The position numbers and the translations under genes are program-made. 64,000 nt of DNA from Bacteroidales bacterium. GTDB lineage: Bacteria; Bacteroidota; Bacteroidia; Bacteroidales; WCHB1-69. Under the pieces are notes generated by a model. That model did not search any database, was not told the DNA's origin, and saw only the letters and a list, made by a program, of their open reading frames with translations. Positions within the stretch are counted from its first letter, which is position 1; each line of letters opens with the position of its first letter. The stretch spans positions 62,001-126,000 of the forward strand of contig JAGCXN010000036.1 of NCBI GenBank assembly GCA_017961265.1, read 5' to 3'. This document shows positions 1-6,917 of this stretch, one piece after another.

Positions 1-67
1 TTCTCAAGCGTTTTTTGCGCTTGTGGGTTGACATTTTATGTCTTTTTCTCTTTTTACCGCTTGGCAT
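1..67 (-). CDS. AURKAIP1/COX24-domain mini-protein (partial, 3' end off window)
   Basis: The start codon is at 65-67 on the minus strand and the window edge cuts the gene after 22 codons. The visible protein begins MPSGKKRKRHKMSTHKRKK, an extremely Lys/Arg/His-rich opening that I recognise from the very short (about 30-40 residue) AURKAIP1/COX24-type proteins conserved in Bacteroidota. Those are relatives of the mitochondrial small-subunit protein mS38, so a ribosome-associated role is likely. HU lies 22 bp upstream in the same direction, so the two may be co-transcribed. Only the N-terminal half is visible; the identification rests on the characteristic composition and opening. Confidence 0.75.
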   Translation of the reverse strand, partial: MPSGKKRKRHKMSTHKRKKRLR

Positions 68-89
68 AGTTATAGAATTATAAGGTTAA

Positions 90-368
90 TTATTTGTTTT
101 TAACAACGTTCACGAAAGTTTTGCAAGGTTTGAATGCCGGAATCTTGTGAGCGGGGATGACGATGGTGGTTTTCTTGGAGATGTTGCGGGCGGTCTTCTG
201 GGCGCGCTCTTTCACGATGAAGCTGCCGAAGCCTCTCAGATATACGTTCTCGTCAGCGGAGAGGGATTTTTTTACGGAATCCATGAAAGATTCAACGACG
301 GTCTGGACTGCGTTTTTGTCAATACCAGTTTTGTTGGCGATTTCGTTTACGATTTCTGCTTTAGTCAT
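90..368 (-). CDS. HU family DNA-binding protein
   Basis: A 92-residue histone-like protein, the usual HU/IHF length. It opens MTKAEIVNEIANKTGI, typical of HU helix 1, and carries the family core with LRGFGSFIVKERAQKTARN at about residues 44-62, which forms the beta-arm base. A second basic patch, IPAHKIPAFKPCKTF, follows at about 71-85. HU homodimers bend and wrap DNA in the nucleoid. The gene has its own upstream promoter-like element (431-438) and a downstream neighbour encoding a basic mini-protein. The sequence cannot distinguish HU-alpha-like from IHF-like subtypes; HU is the simplest reading. Confidence 0.93.
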   Translation of the reverse strand: MTKAEIVNEIANKTGIDKNAVQTVVESFMDSVKKSLSADENVYLRGFGSFIVKERAQKTARNISKKTTIVIPAHKIPAFKPCKTFVNVVKNK

Positions 369-430
369 AACTCTTAATGATTAAATTTGATAAATGTTAT
401 ACGAATATTTCTCTTTAAAATTTGAGGGTG

Positions 431-438
431 CAAAAATA
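431..438 (-). promoter_or_regulatory. Bacteroidota -7 promoter element for HU
   Basis: TATTTTTG (minus strand) matches TAnnTTTG and is followed by CA, as at most promoters in this window. It lies about 63 bp upstream of the HU start. No confident -33 element could be assigned. Confidence 0.6.
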
Positions 439-487
439 CACATTTTATTTTATTCTGTATCTTTATCTTACAAAAAAAAATATTTTT

Positions 488-1333
488 TTAAATCTCTGCC
501 CGAATCTTGTCTGCGAGACGGCTTGCACCTATGCGGAAGTGTTCATTGGTGAGCCATTTTTCACCGAGGACGTTCTCTAAAATTTTCAGAAATTGGATGG
601 CCGTGGGCGCGTCAGCAATGCCTCCAGCGGGTTTCATGCCCACCATCTTGCCCGTTTTTTCGTAATAATCCTTGATGGCATCCAGCATAACGAGGAAAGA
701 TTCAGGGGTGGCGTTCACTTTTATTTTGCCGGTGGAGGTTTTGATGAAGTCAGCGCCTGCGGCGATGGCAATCTGCGATGCTTTATATATATTGTCTACC
801 GTCTGCAGTTCGCCGGTTTCCAGAATCACCTTGAGGTGGGCATCGCCGCAGGCCGCCTTGATGGCAGCAATCTCGTTATAGACCGTGCGGTAGTCGCCCT
901 CGAGGAACTTGCCGCGCGAAATCACCATATCGATCTCGTCCGCACCCTGCGCCACCGCGTAGGCCACTTCGGCAATTTTGATTTCTATGGGGCTTTGTCC
1001 TGCCGGAAAAGCGCCGGCCACGCACGCTACCCGTACAGGTGTACCCTTAAGGATGGACTTAGCTTGCGCCGCAAACGGAGGATAGACACATACCGCCGCC
1101 GTGGTCTTGATGTTCAAACCCTTGTCCTCAAAAGCAAGGGCCTTTTCGCACAAAGCCTGCACTTTTGCTGCATTGTCCGAGCCTTCTAACGTAGTCAGAT
1201 CAATCACGTTCAGGATAAAACGATACGCTTCGGGAAGGGAGAAGTATTTCAATTCAACAGACTGATACTCAGCAAGTCGAGCTTGGACTTCCGCATCAGA
1301 ATAGGGATAATTGACAGGTTCGATATAAGCCAT
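488..1333 (-). CDS. deoC: Deoxyribose-phosphate aldolase
   Basis: Class I aldolase that cleaves 2-deoxyribose-5-phosphate to glyceraldehyde-3-phosphate and acetaldehyde in deoxynucleoside catabolism. Visible landmarks are the DeoC core VCVYPPFA, the strand EIDMVISRGKFLEG, the segment HLKVILETGEL, and the Schiff-base lysine region ADFIKTSTGK, followed by GMKPAGGI. I chose the ATG at 1331-1333 (MAYIEPVNYPYSD, 281 aa) over an in-frame ATG at 1369. The latter would add twelve unconserved residues and would place the promoter-like element 1359-1366 inside the gene. No nucleoside phosphorylase or phosphopentomutase gene is adjacent, so it appears monocistronic. Confidence 0.93.
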   Translation of the reverse strand: MAYIEPVNYPYSDAEVQARLAEYQSVELKYFSLPEAYRFILNVIDLTTLEGSDNAAKVQALCEKALAFEDKGLNIKTTAAVCVYPPFAAQAKSILKGTPVRVACVAGAFPAGQSPIEIKIAEVAYAVAQGADEIDMVISRGKFLEGDYRTVYNEIAAIKAACGDAHLKVILETGELQTVDNIYKASQIAIAAGADFIKTSTGKIKVNATPESFLVMLDAIKDYYEKTGKMVGMKPAGGIADAPTAIQFLKILENVLGEKWLTNEHFRIGASRLADKIRAEI

Positions 1334-1358
1334 AATTTTACATTTTAAAAATGGACGG

Positions 1359-1366
1359 CAAAGATA
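1359..1366 (-). promoter_or_regulatory. -7 promoter element for deoC
   Basis: TATCTTTG on the minus strand matches TAnnTTTG. It sits 26 bp upstream of the chosen deoC ATG (1333), which supports that start over the upstream ATG at 1369. Confidence 0.6.
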
Positions 1367-1401
1367 CAACTTTATTTGTTACAGTCTGAAATTCAAACAA
1401 A

Positions 1402-1427
1402 TAAAAAAACGCCGCAATCGTGCGACG
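1402..1427 (-). terminator. Rho-independent terminator after tRNA-Met
   Basis: On the minus strand a 7-bp stem (CGTCGCA / TGCGGCG, one G-T pair, CGAT loop; 1410-1427) is followed by a run of T residues (complement of 1403-1409). It lies 8 bp downstream of the tRNA. Confidence 0.8.
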
Positions 1428-1434
1428 TTTCTTG

Positions 1435-1506
<72 letters not shown>

Positions 1507-1516
1507 AAATCGGCGG

Positions 1517-1524
1517 CAAAAGTA
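1517..1524 (-). promoter_or_regulatory. -7 promoter element for tRNA-Met
   Basis: TACTTTTG on the minus strand, 10 bp upstream of the tRNA 5' end. Confidence 0.65.
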
Positions 1525-1593
1525 CAATTTTTTTCATTAGAATCAACTCTTTCTGCGAAAAAATTTTTTCAAGCACGAAACAAATAATTTATT

Positions 1594-1601
1594 ACTTTTG
1601 C
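1594..1601 (+). promoter_or_regulatory. -7 promoter element for the ABC efflux operon
   Basis: TACTTTTG followed by CA, 61 bp upstream of the adaptor gene start and divergent from the tRNA-Met promoter 69 bp away. Confidence 0.65.
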
Positions 1602-1662
1602 AACGCTTTGTATATTTTTATAAAAAAGCAAAATTAATTTTGAATCAATCTATTATAATAAT

Positions 1663-2592
1663 ATGAATCAAAAAAGACTCCTTACGAAGTCCTTGTTTAT
1701 AGGAATAATTTCCCTTCTAGCTCTGATCGTCCTATTCAGCGGATGCCGCCGAAAAAAGAAATCTGCCGATGCATACGGCGTATTTGAAGCGACCGAAATC
1801 ACCGTTTCGTCCGAAAGCAACGGTCGACTGCTGGAGTTTGACGTGGAAGAAGGCCAGGTGTGTCACAAAGGGGATATCCTCGGCTACATCGACTCGGCGC
1901 AGACCTGCCTCCAAATCCAACAGCTGGAATCCGCTATCCGCGCCACCCTCGCCAGCCGTCCCGACATCCCGTCGCAGCTGAACACTCTCCAAACACAGCT
2001 CCAAACCCTTGAACGTGAGAAAGAACGTGTGTCAACCCTCGTGGAAGCCAACGCCGCCACTACCAAGCAGTTGGATGACGTAAACGCCCAGATTGCCATC
2101 GTGAAAGGACAGATTTCCGCCACCAAGTCGCAGTTGAACACACAGTCAGCAGCCATCCTCGAAAATGTGGAGGCCCAACGCTTCCAAGTGATGCAGCTCC
2201 AGAACGCCCTCGAAAAATGCACCATCAAGGCGCCCATTAACGGCACCATCCTCAAAAAATACATCCAGCCCAACGAGCTGGCTTTCCAAGGCAAACCATT
2301 GTTCAAAATTGCTGACGTAACCAACATGTCCATAAAGGTTTACGTCACGGAGGATATGCTCTCCGACATCCGTCTCGGACAAAAGGCCGACATCCATATC
2401 GACACCCGCGACAAGAAAAATGACAAGGTGATGGAAGGCACCGTGCGCTGGATTTCCGACAAAGCAGAATTTACGCCCAAGATGATCCAAACAAAAAAAG
2501 AACGGGTCAATATGGTGTATGCTGTCCGCATCTCCTTCAAGAATGACGGCAGCGCTAAAATCGGAATGCCCGGTGATGTAAATTTCAAATAG
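1663..2592 (+). CDS. HlyD-family periplasmic adaptor of an ABC efflux pump
   Basis: A 309-residue membrane-fusion protein, YbhG-like. It has an N-terminal membrane segment ending in the lipobox-like LFSGC (about residues 24-28), a lipoyl half-motif with VSSESNGRLLEFDVEEGQV (about 47-65), a long alpha-helical hairpin rich in Gln/Leu (about 80-180), and the second lipoyl half CTIKAPINGTILKKYIQPNE. A beta-barrel segment follows. It links an inner-membrane exporter to an outer-membrane channel. It heads a tightly packed operon with two ATPases (16 bp to the first) and two ABC-2 permeases. No TolC-like gene is adjacent, so a channel encoded elsewhere would be needed. The gene ends in TAG. The substrate is unknown; lipophilic drugs or metabolites are typical. 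Confidence 0.88.
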   Translation: MNQKRLLTKSLFIGIISLLALIVLFSGCRRKKKSADAYGVFEATEITVSSESNGRLLEFDVEEGQVCHKGDILGYIDSAQTCLQIQQLESAIRATLASRPDIPSQLNTLQTQLQTLEREKERVSTLVEANAATTKQLDDVNAQIAIVKGQISATKSQLNTQSAAILENVEAQRFQVMQLQNALEKCTIKAPINGTILKKYIQPNELAFQGKPLFKIADVTNMSIKVYVTEDMLSDIRLGQKADIHIDTRDKKNDKVMEGTVRWISDKAEFTPKMIQTKKERVNMVYAVRISFKNDGSAKIGMPGDVNFK

Positions 2593-2608
2593 CTTATCTT
2601 CAAAAGAT

Positions 2609-3523
2609 ATGCCAACTATCAGCGTTCAGGATCTGAAAAAGAGCTACGGCCATATCCAAGCCCTGAAAGGGGTCTCCTTCGATGTGGAGGAGGGCGAAAT
2701 CTTCGGTGTGGTCGGTCCTGACGGCGCAGGCAAATCCACGCTCTTCAACATCCTGACCACCCTGCTGCTGCCCGATAGCGGCACTGCCACCGTCCTCGGC
2801 CGCAACCTGTTCAAGGAGTACCTTGAAATCCGTAAAAGCATCGGCTATCTACCCGGCACCTTCTCCCTCTATCCCGACCTGACCGTGGAGGAGAACCTCA
2901 TCTTCTTCGCCACCATGTACCAGAGCTCCATCCGTGAGAACATGTCCATCATCAAGCCAATCTGGCAACAGCTGATGCCCTTCAAGAAACGTCCTGCCGG
3001 CAAACTGTCGGGCGGTATGAAACAGAAGTTGGCCCTCTGCTGTGCCCTCATCCACAAGCCGACCCTGCTGTTCCTTGACGAACCCACCACCGGTGTGGAC
3101 CCCGTCTCCCGCAAAGAGTTTTGGGAAATCCTCGGCACCATCAAAACACAAGGGATTACCGTCGTCGTGTCCACCCCCTATATGGACGAGGCCACCCTCT
3201 GCGACCGGATCGCCCTCCTTCAGGAAGGCGATTTCATCCGGATGGACACTCCTGCCAACATCATCAGCAGCTTCAAGGGCGAACTGGTCACTCTCCGCAC
3301 CGACGACATCTTCAAGTTGCTCCGGAAAATGGCCGACTGCACGCTCAACTGCACCTTCTACCCCTACGGCGAAAACCTGCACGTCATCTTCTACGACCCC
3401 ATCGCCACCGTCCTCCCCGCTTTCGAGGAGTTCCTCCAACAAAACGACATCGTCTATGACAACCTCTCCCAAATCGCCCCAACCATCGAGGACTGCTTCA
3501 TAGAAGTAGCAAGTAAAAAGTAA
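2609..3523 (+). CDS. ABC transporter ATPase with degenerate Q- and H-loops (YbhF N-half-like)
   Basis: 304 residues. Walker A GPDGAGKST at 36-44, intact signature LSGGM at 133-137, Walker B LLFLDE at 153-158. The Q-loop position reads YLPGTF (Gln replaced by Gly at 83) and the switch-histidine position reads STPYMDEA (His replaced by Pro at 190). A roughly 90-residue C-terminal regulatory domain follows. The protein therefore has a good signature but a poor own ATP site, the mirror image of the second ATPase (3700-4464). Together they would form the asymmetric pair that is fused in E. coli YbhF. The last codons and the TAA stop (3521-3523) lie inside a 7-bp repeat array. Confidence 0.9.
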   Translation: MPTISVQDLKKSYGHIQALKGVSFDVEEGEIFGVVGPDGAGKSTLFNILTTLLLPDSGTATVLGRNLFKEYLEIRKSIGYLPGTFSLYPDLTVEENLIFFATMYQSSIRENMSIIKPIWQQLMPFKKRPAGKLSGGMKQKLALCCALIHKPTLLFLDEPTTGVDPVSRKEFWEILGTIKTQGITVVVSTPYMDEATLCDRIALLQEGDFIRMDTPANIISSFKGELVTLRTDDIFKLLRKMADCTLNCTFYPYGENLHVIFYDPIATVLPAFEEFLQQNDIVYDNLSQIAPTIEDCFIEVASKK

Positions 3524-3560
3524 AAAGTAATTAAGTAATAAGTAATAAGTAAAAAGTATA
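3511..3560. repeat. Degenerate 7-bp tandem array (AAGTAAA/AAGTAAT)
   Basis: Seven heptads (3511, 3518, 3525, then one extra base, 3533, 3540, 3547, 3554), all of the form AAGTAnn. The array starts inside the last codons of the first ATPase and contains its stop codon. The same period occurs in arrays at 43202, 43310, 43926, 45266 and 56304. Confidence 0.85.
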
Positions 3561-3595
3561 ATTCCTAATAAAACCCCGAAGGGGTGACAGATTAT

Positions 3596-3692
3596 AAACG
3601 GGGAGGTAAATCCCCGGAAGACCGAGACCATAAAACGGGGATGTAAATCCCCGGAAAACCAAGACCGCAAACGGGGATGTAAATCCCTGAAA
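3596..3692. repeat. Three direct repeats of 36-37 bp, each with a small palindrome
   Basis: The core ACGGGGA(T/G)GTAAATCCC recurs at 3598, 3635 and 3671. In the first two copies the core is a palindrome, CGGGGA-nGTAAA-TCCCCG; in the third the last arm is altered. Spacers between cores are similar to each other (GAAGACCGAGACC / GAAAACCAAGACC), so the whole unit is repeated. A separate small inverted repeat (ACCCC/GGGGT, around 3573-3586) lies just upstream. The block separates the two ATPase genes. Confidence 0.8.
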
Positions 3693-3699
3693 AAGAACA

Positions 3700-4464
3700 A
3701 TGAAAGTCCGATTACCGTTCCGACCACAGCAAGCCATCGACACGCCCTATTCCATTCAGGTGGAGGGGCTGACGAAGCGTTTCGGAGAGTTCACCGCCGT
3801 AAACCACATCAGTTTCGAGGTGAAGAAGGGGGAGATTTTCGGTTTCCTCGGGGCGAACGGTGCGGGAAAGACCACCGCCATCCGTATGCTGTGCAGCCTG
3901 TTGCAGCCGACCGAAGGGAAGGCGATGATCGCCGGCTACGACCTCGCGACGCAGCCCAAGCTCATTAAACGGCATATCGGCTATATGAGCCAGAAGTTCT
4001 CGCTGTACGACGACCTCACCATCTTCGAGAATATGCAGCTGTTCGGCACTATTTACGGAATTCCTCGCAGAGAACTGAAAGACAGAATTTTCAGCCGGCT
4101 TGAGGATTTGCATCTAGCCGACAAGTCGAAGACGTTGGTCGCCTCCATCCCATTAGGTTGGAAGCAGAAGTTGGCTTTCGCCACCGCAATGCTGCACCGT
4201 CCTGACATCGTGTTTCTGGACGAGCCTACCAGCGGCGTAGATCCGATCGTGCGGCGCGAGTTCTGGAACCTCATCTATGAGGCCGCCTCCCACGGGGTCA
4301 CCATCTTCGTCACCACCCACTATATGGACGAGGCCGAGTACTGCGGCCGCATCTCCATCATGTCGCACGGTGAGCTGAAACTCATCGGTACACCCACCGA
4401 ATTGAAGGAACAAATGCAGGTGGATTCCATTGAAAAAGTGTTTGTCAAATATGTAGTAAGGTAG
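3700..4464 (+). CDS. ABC transporter ATPase with degenerate signature (YbhF C-half-like)
   Basis: 254 residues. Walker A GANGAGKTT at 51-59, Q-loop Gln98 (YMSQKF), Walker B VFLDE and the switch His207 (TTHYMDEA) are intact, but the LSGGQ signature is replaced by IPLGW at 150-154. Paired head to tail with the upstream ATPase, its own ATP site would use the intact LSGGM of that partner, giving one canonical and one degenerate site. The start is the ATG directly after the 36-bp repeat block. It ends in TAG two bases before the first permease, so translation is probably coupled. Confidence 0.92.
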   Translation: MKVRLPFRPQQAIDTPYSIQVEGLTKRFGEFTAVNHISFEVKKGEIFGFLGANGAGKTTAIRMLCSLLQPTEGKAMIAGYDLATQPKLIKRHIGYMSQKFSLYDDLTIFENMQLFGTIYGIPRRELKDRIFSRLEDLHLADKSKTLVASIPLGWKQKLAFATAMLHRPDIVFLDEPTSGVDPIVRREFWNLIYEAASHGVTIFVTTHYMDEAEYCGRISIMSHGELKLIGTPTELKEQMQVDSIEKVFVKYVVR

Positions 4465-4466
4465 TT

Positions 4467-5564
4467 ATGAAAGAGTTACGACAGATACTGAAAAAGGAGT
4501 TTACCCACATTTTCCGTGACCGCATCACGCTGTTCCTCGTGCTGGCCATCCCGATCATGCTGGTGCTCCTCTTCGGTTTCACTATCAGCACCGACATCCA
4601 CCACGCCACCATCTCCGTTCTTGACCTGTCGAACGACAGCCAGTCGAAGGCGCTGGTAGATAAAATCACCGCATCGGGCTATTTTGAAGTGGTGTCCTAT
4701 CCGAAGTCAGAGCAGGAAATTGACAACGACTTCAAAGACAAGAATATAAAGCTAGCCATCATCATTCCCAGTGCGTTTGAGGAGCAACTCACGAACGAAA
4801 AGTTCGTCACTATCCAGATTATCAGTGACGTGTCGGATATGAACGTGGCCTCCATCCTCAACAACTACGTCAAGGCGATTCTCAATGACTTCACCAACGA
4901 TTTCAACGGTACGGCCACGATGCCCATCGAGCTCTGTACACAGATGATGTATAACCCCGAAGCCAACAGCGTCTATATGTTCGTGCCGGGTATCATTACA
5001 TTGATTATGATTATTGTGACGGCGCTGATGTCGTCCATCACGCTGGCACGCGAGGTGGAGACCGGCACCATGCGGATGCTGCTGATTGCGCCGGTCAACA
5101 AGGCGTGGGTGGTCGTCGGAAAAGTCATCCCCTACATGATTCTGTCGTTTATTTCCACCATTACTATTATAGTAATCAGTGTATTGGTGTTCAAGATGCC
5201 CATCAAGGGAAGTGTGTGGCTGCTGTTGGCGGTGTGCATCGTCTTCATGCTCACATCGGCCTCGTTCGGCACGGCCATCTCCTCCTTGGTCAAGACGCAG
5301 ATTGACGCCATGATGATCACGATGATGGGGCTGTTCCTGCCCACGGCGCTGCTTTCGGGCTTCCTGTTCCCCATTGACAACATGCCCTATTTCTTCCAAG
5401 TTCTGGCCAACATCTTCCCCGGAAAATGGTTCATCATCGCCATCAAGGACGTGATGCTCAAGGGGTCAGGCTTCCTTGATATTTGGCTCTATATGCTCAT
5501 CCTTTTCGTGATGGCGGCGATTCTAATGACAGTCAGTTTAATTCGGTTGGATAAAAGAAGGTAG
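4467..5564 (+). CDS. ABC-2 type permease (YbhS/YbhR-like), first
   Basis: 365 residues: an N-terminal transmembrane helix (LFLVLAIPIMLVLLFGFTI, about 22-40), a large extracytoplasmic domain (about 41-165), then five hydrophobic segments typical of the ABC2_membrane_3 family. The motif LAREVETGTMRMLLIAPV (about 193-210) is the conserved coupling segment (RExExGT). It forms the membrane path with the second permease. The junctions before both permeases share AAGGTAGTTATG (TAG stop, two bases, ATG), suggesting they arose by duplication. Confidence 0.92.
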   Translation: MKELRQILKKEFTHIFRDRITLFLVLAIPIMLVLLFGFTISTDIHHATISVLDLSNDSQSKALVDKITASGYFEVVSYPKSEQEIDNDFKDKNIKLAIIIPSAFEEQLTNEKFVTIQIISDVSDMNVASILNNYVKAILNDFTNDFNGTATMPIELCTQMMYNPEANSVYMFVPGIITLIMIIVTALMSSITLAREVETGTMRMLLIAPVNKAWVVVGKVIPYMILSFISTITIIVISVLVFKMPIKGSVWLLLAVCIVFMLTSASFGTAISSLVKTQIDAMMITMMGLFLPTALLSGFLFPIDNMPYFFQVLANIFPGKWFIIAIKDVMLKGSGFLDIWLYMLILFVMAAILMTVSLIRLDKRR

Positions 5565-5566
5565 TT

Positions 5567-6685
5567 ATGCGGGTCATTCTTATACTGATAAAGAAAGAAT
5601 TTTTGCAGGTCTTCCGCAACTCGCTGCTGTGGAAAATCCTGTTGCTGGCTCCGCTTGCCGAATTTTTGCTGTTTCCATACACCGCTGACTACGAAATCAA
5701 GAATGTCCACATCGCCTTCGTCGATCACGACCGGTCACAGATGACCAGCAACATTCTTTCCAAGTTTTCCGCTTCGCAATACTTTATCAATCATGGGATT
5801 GTGAATTCACGGACGGATGCGGAGGACATGATGCAGGCGGACGAAATCGACTTCATCATTGAGTTCCCTGCCGACTTTGAGCGGTCGGTGATTACGCAAG
5901 AGCCGACCAAAATCGGCATTACCGCCAACGCCATCAACACGGTGAAGGCGGGACTTGGCAGCGAATACGTACAACGGGTACTCGCCGACTACCTGATGGA
6001 AGTTGCCGAAAATGCGCAAAACCCGCTCCAGCCGCAAGTGGCTCAGTTGGTGACGACCAACGTCTATTGGTTCAACGAGCAGATGAACTACAAGAACGTC
6101 ATCGTGCCGGGGCTGCTGATTATCCTCGTCACCCTCATCGGGGCTTATATCACAGCTCTTAACATCGTGAGAGAAAAAGAGTTAGGCACGATTGAACAGG
6201 TGAATGTCACACCCATCAAAAAGTGGCAGTTCTTGTTAGGCAAGATGATACCTTTCTGGATTTTGGGAATGGCGGAATTTTGTATAGGATTGGTGATCAT
6301 GAAGTTGGTATTCGGTATCAGCATACAAGGAAGTCTGTTGCTGCTGTTGGGCCTCACGGCAGTCTATCTGCTTGTGATGTTGGGGCTCGGCTTCTTCATC
6401 TCCAGCGTGTCGCGCAACCAATTGCAGGCGATGTTCATCGTATTCTTCCTGTTCATCCTCTTTGTGATGCTGAGTGGCACGTTCACGCCAGTGGAAGGAA
6501 TGCCTGACTGGGCCGAATACCTCAACTATTTCAACCCCATGTCCTTCTTTATGAGCGCAATGAAGACAGTGATTCTGAAAGGCAGCACCGTGGAGAATAT
6601 TCAGGACCAGTTTATCGCCTTATCTGTGATGGCGGTGATTCTGAACACAGCGGCACTCCTCTCCTATCGAGACAAAGTTCAATAA
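5567..6685 (+). CDS. ABC-2 type permease (YbhS/YbhR-like), second
   Basis: 372 residues, a paralogue of the preceding gene: an N-terminal helix, a periplasmic domain rich in acidic residues, and a C-terminal block of five hydrophobic segments. The coupling motif IVREKELGTIEQVNVTPI lies at about 202-219. Together with the upstream permease, the two ATPases and the HlyD adaptor it completes a YbhGFSR-like exporter. The family exports hydrophobic compounds; the substrate is not evident here. Confidence 0.92.
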   Translation: MRVILILIKKEFLQVFRNSLLWKILLLAPLAEFLLFPYTADYEIKNVHIAFVDHDRSQMTSNILSKFSASQYFINHGIVNSRTDAEDMMQADEIDFIIEFPADFERSVITQEPTKIGITANAINTVKAGLGSEYVQRVLADYLMEVAENAQNPLQPQVAQLVTTNVYWFNEQMNYKNVIVPGLLIILVTLIGAYITALNIVREKELGTIEQVNVTPIKKWQFLLGKMIPFWILGMAEFCIGLVIMKLVFGISIQGSLLLLLGLTAVYLLVMLGLGFFISSVSRNQLQAMFIVFFLFILFVMLSGTFTPVEGMPDWAEYLNYFNPMSFFMSAMKTVILKGSTVENIQDQFIALSVMAVILNTAALLSYRDKVQ

Positions 6686-6701
6686 TTGCAAATATAAAAA
6701 C

Positions 6702-6914
6702 ATGTGTGGAACTCCTGTATTAGAAATCGTTCTCACGATAATATTCATATTGGCAGTATATGTCGGGCTTGCCATACTTAATGGATTTATCGCCCGCAAG
6801 AGGAAACATTCGTTCATCATATGGATGCTCATCTCTCTCTGCATTATGCCACCTATAGCCTTAATCGCCATTTTGGCTTTATGCAGAGAGGACAACACCC
6901 ATAAAATTCCTTAA
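6702..6914 (+). CDS. Small membrane protein of unknown function
   Basis: 70 residues with two predicted membrane helices (about 6-28 and 38-60) separated by a basic loop (ARKRKHS). I do not recognise a family. It starts 16 bp after the last permease and could be the last gene of the efflux operon. It ends only 3 bp before the convergent stop of the giant repeat protein, with no hairpin terminator visible between them. Confidence 0.6.
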   Translation: MCGTPVLEIVLTIIFILAVYVGLAILNGFIARKRKHSFIIWMLISLCIMPPIALIAILALCREDNTHKIP

Positions 6915-6917
6915 TCT

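Noticed and set aside
3596-3692. Possible CRISPR array (36-37 bp spacing, palindromic cores)
   Set aside because: Only three units, and the supposed spacers are similar to each other, so the whole unit is repeated. No cas genes are nearby.
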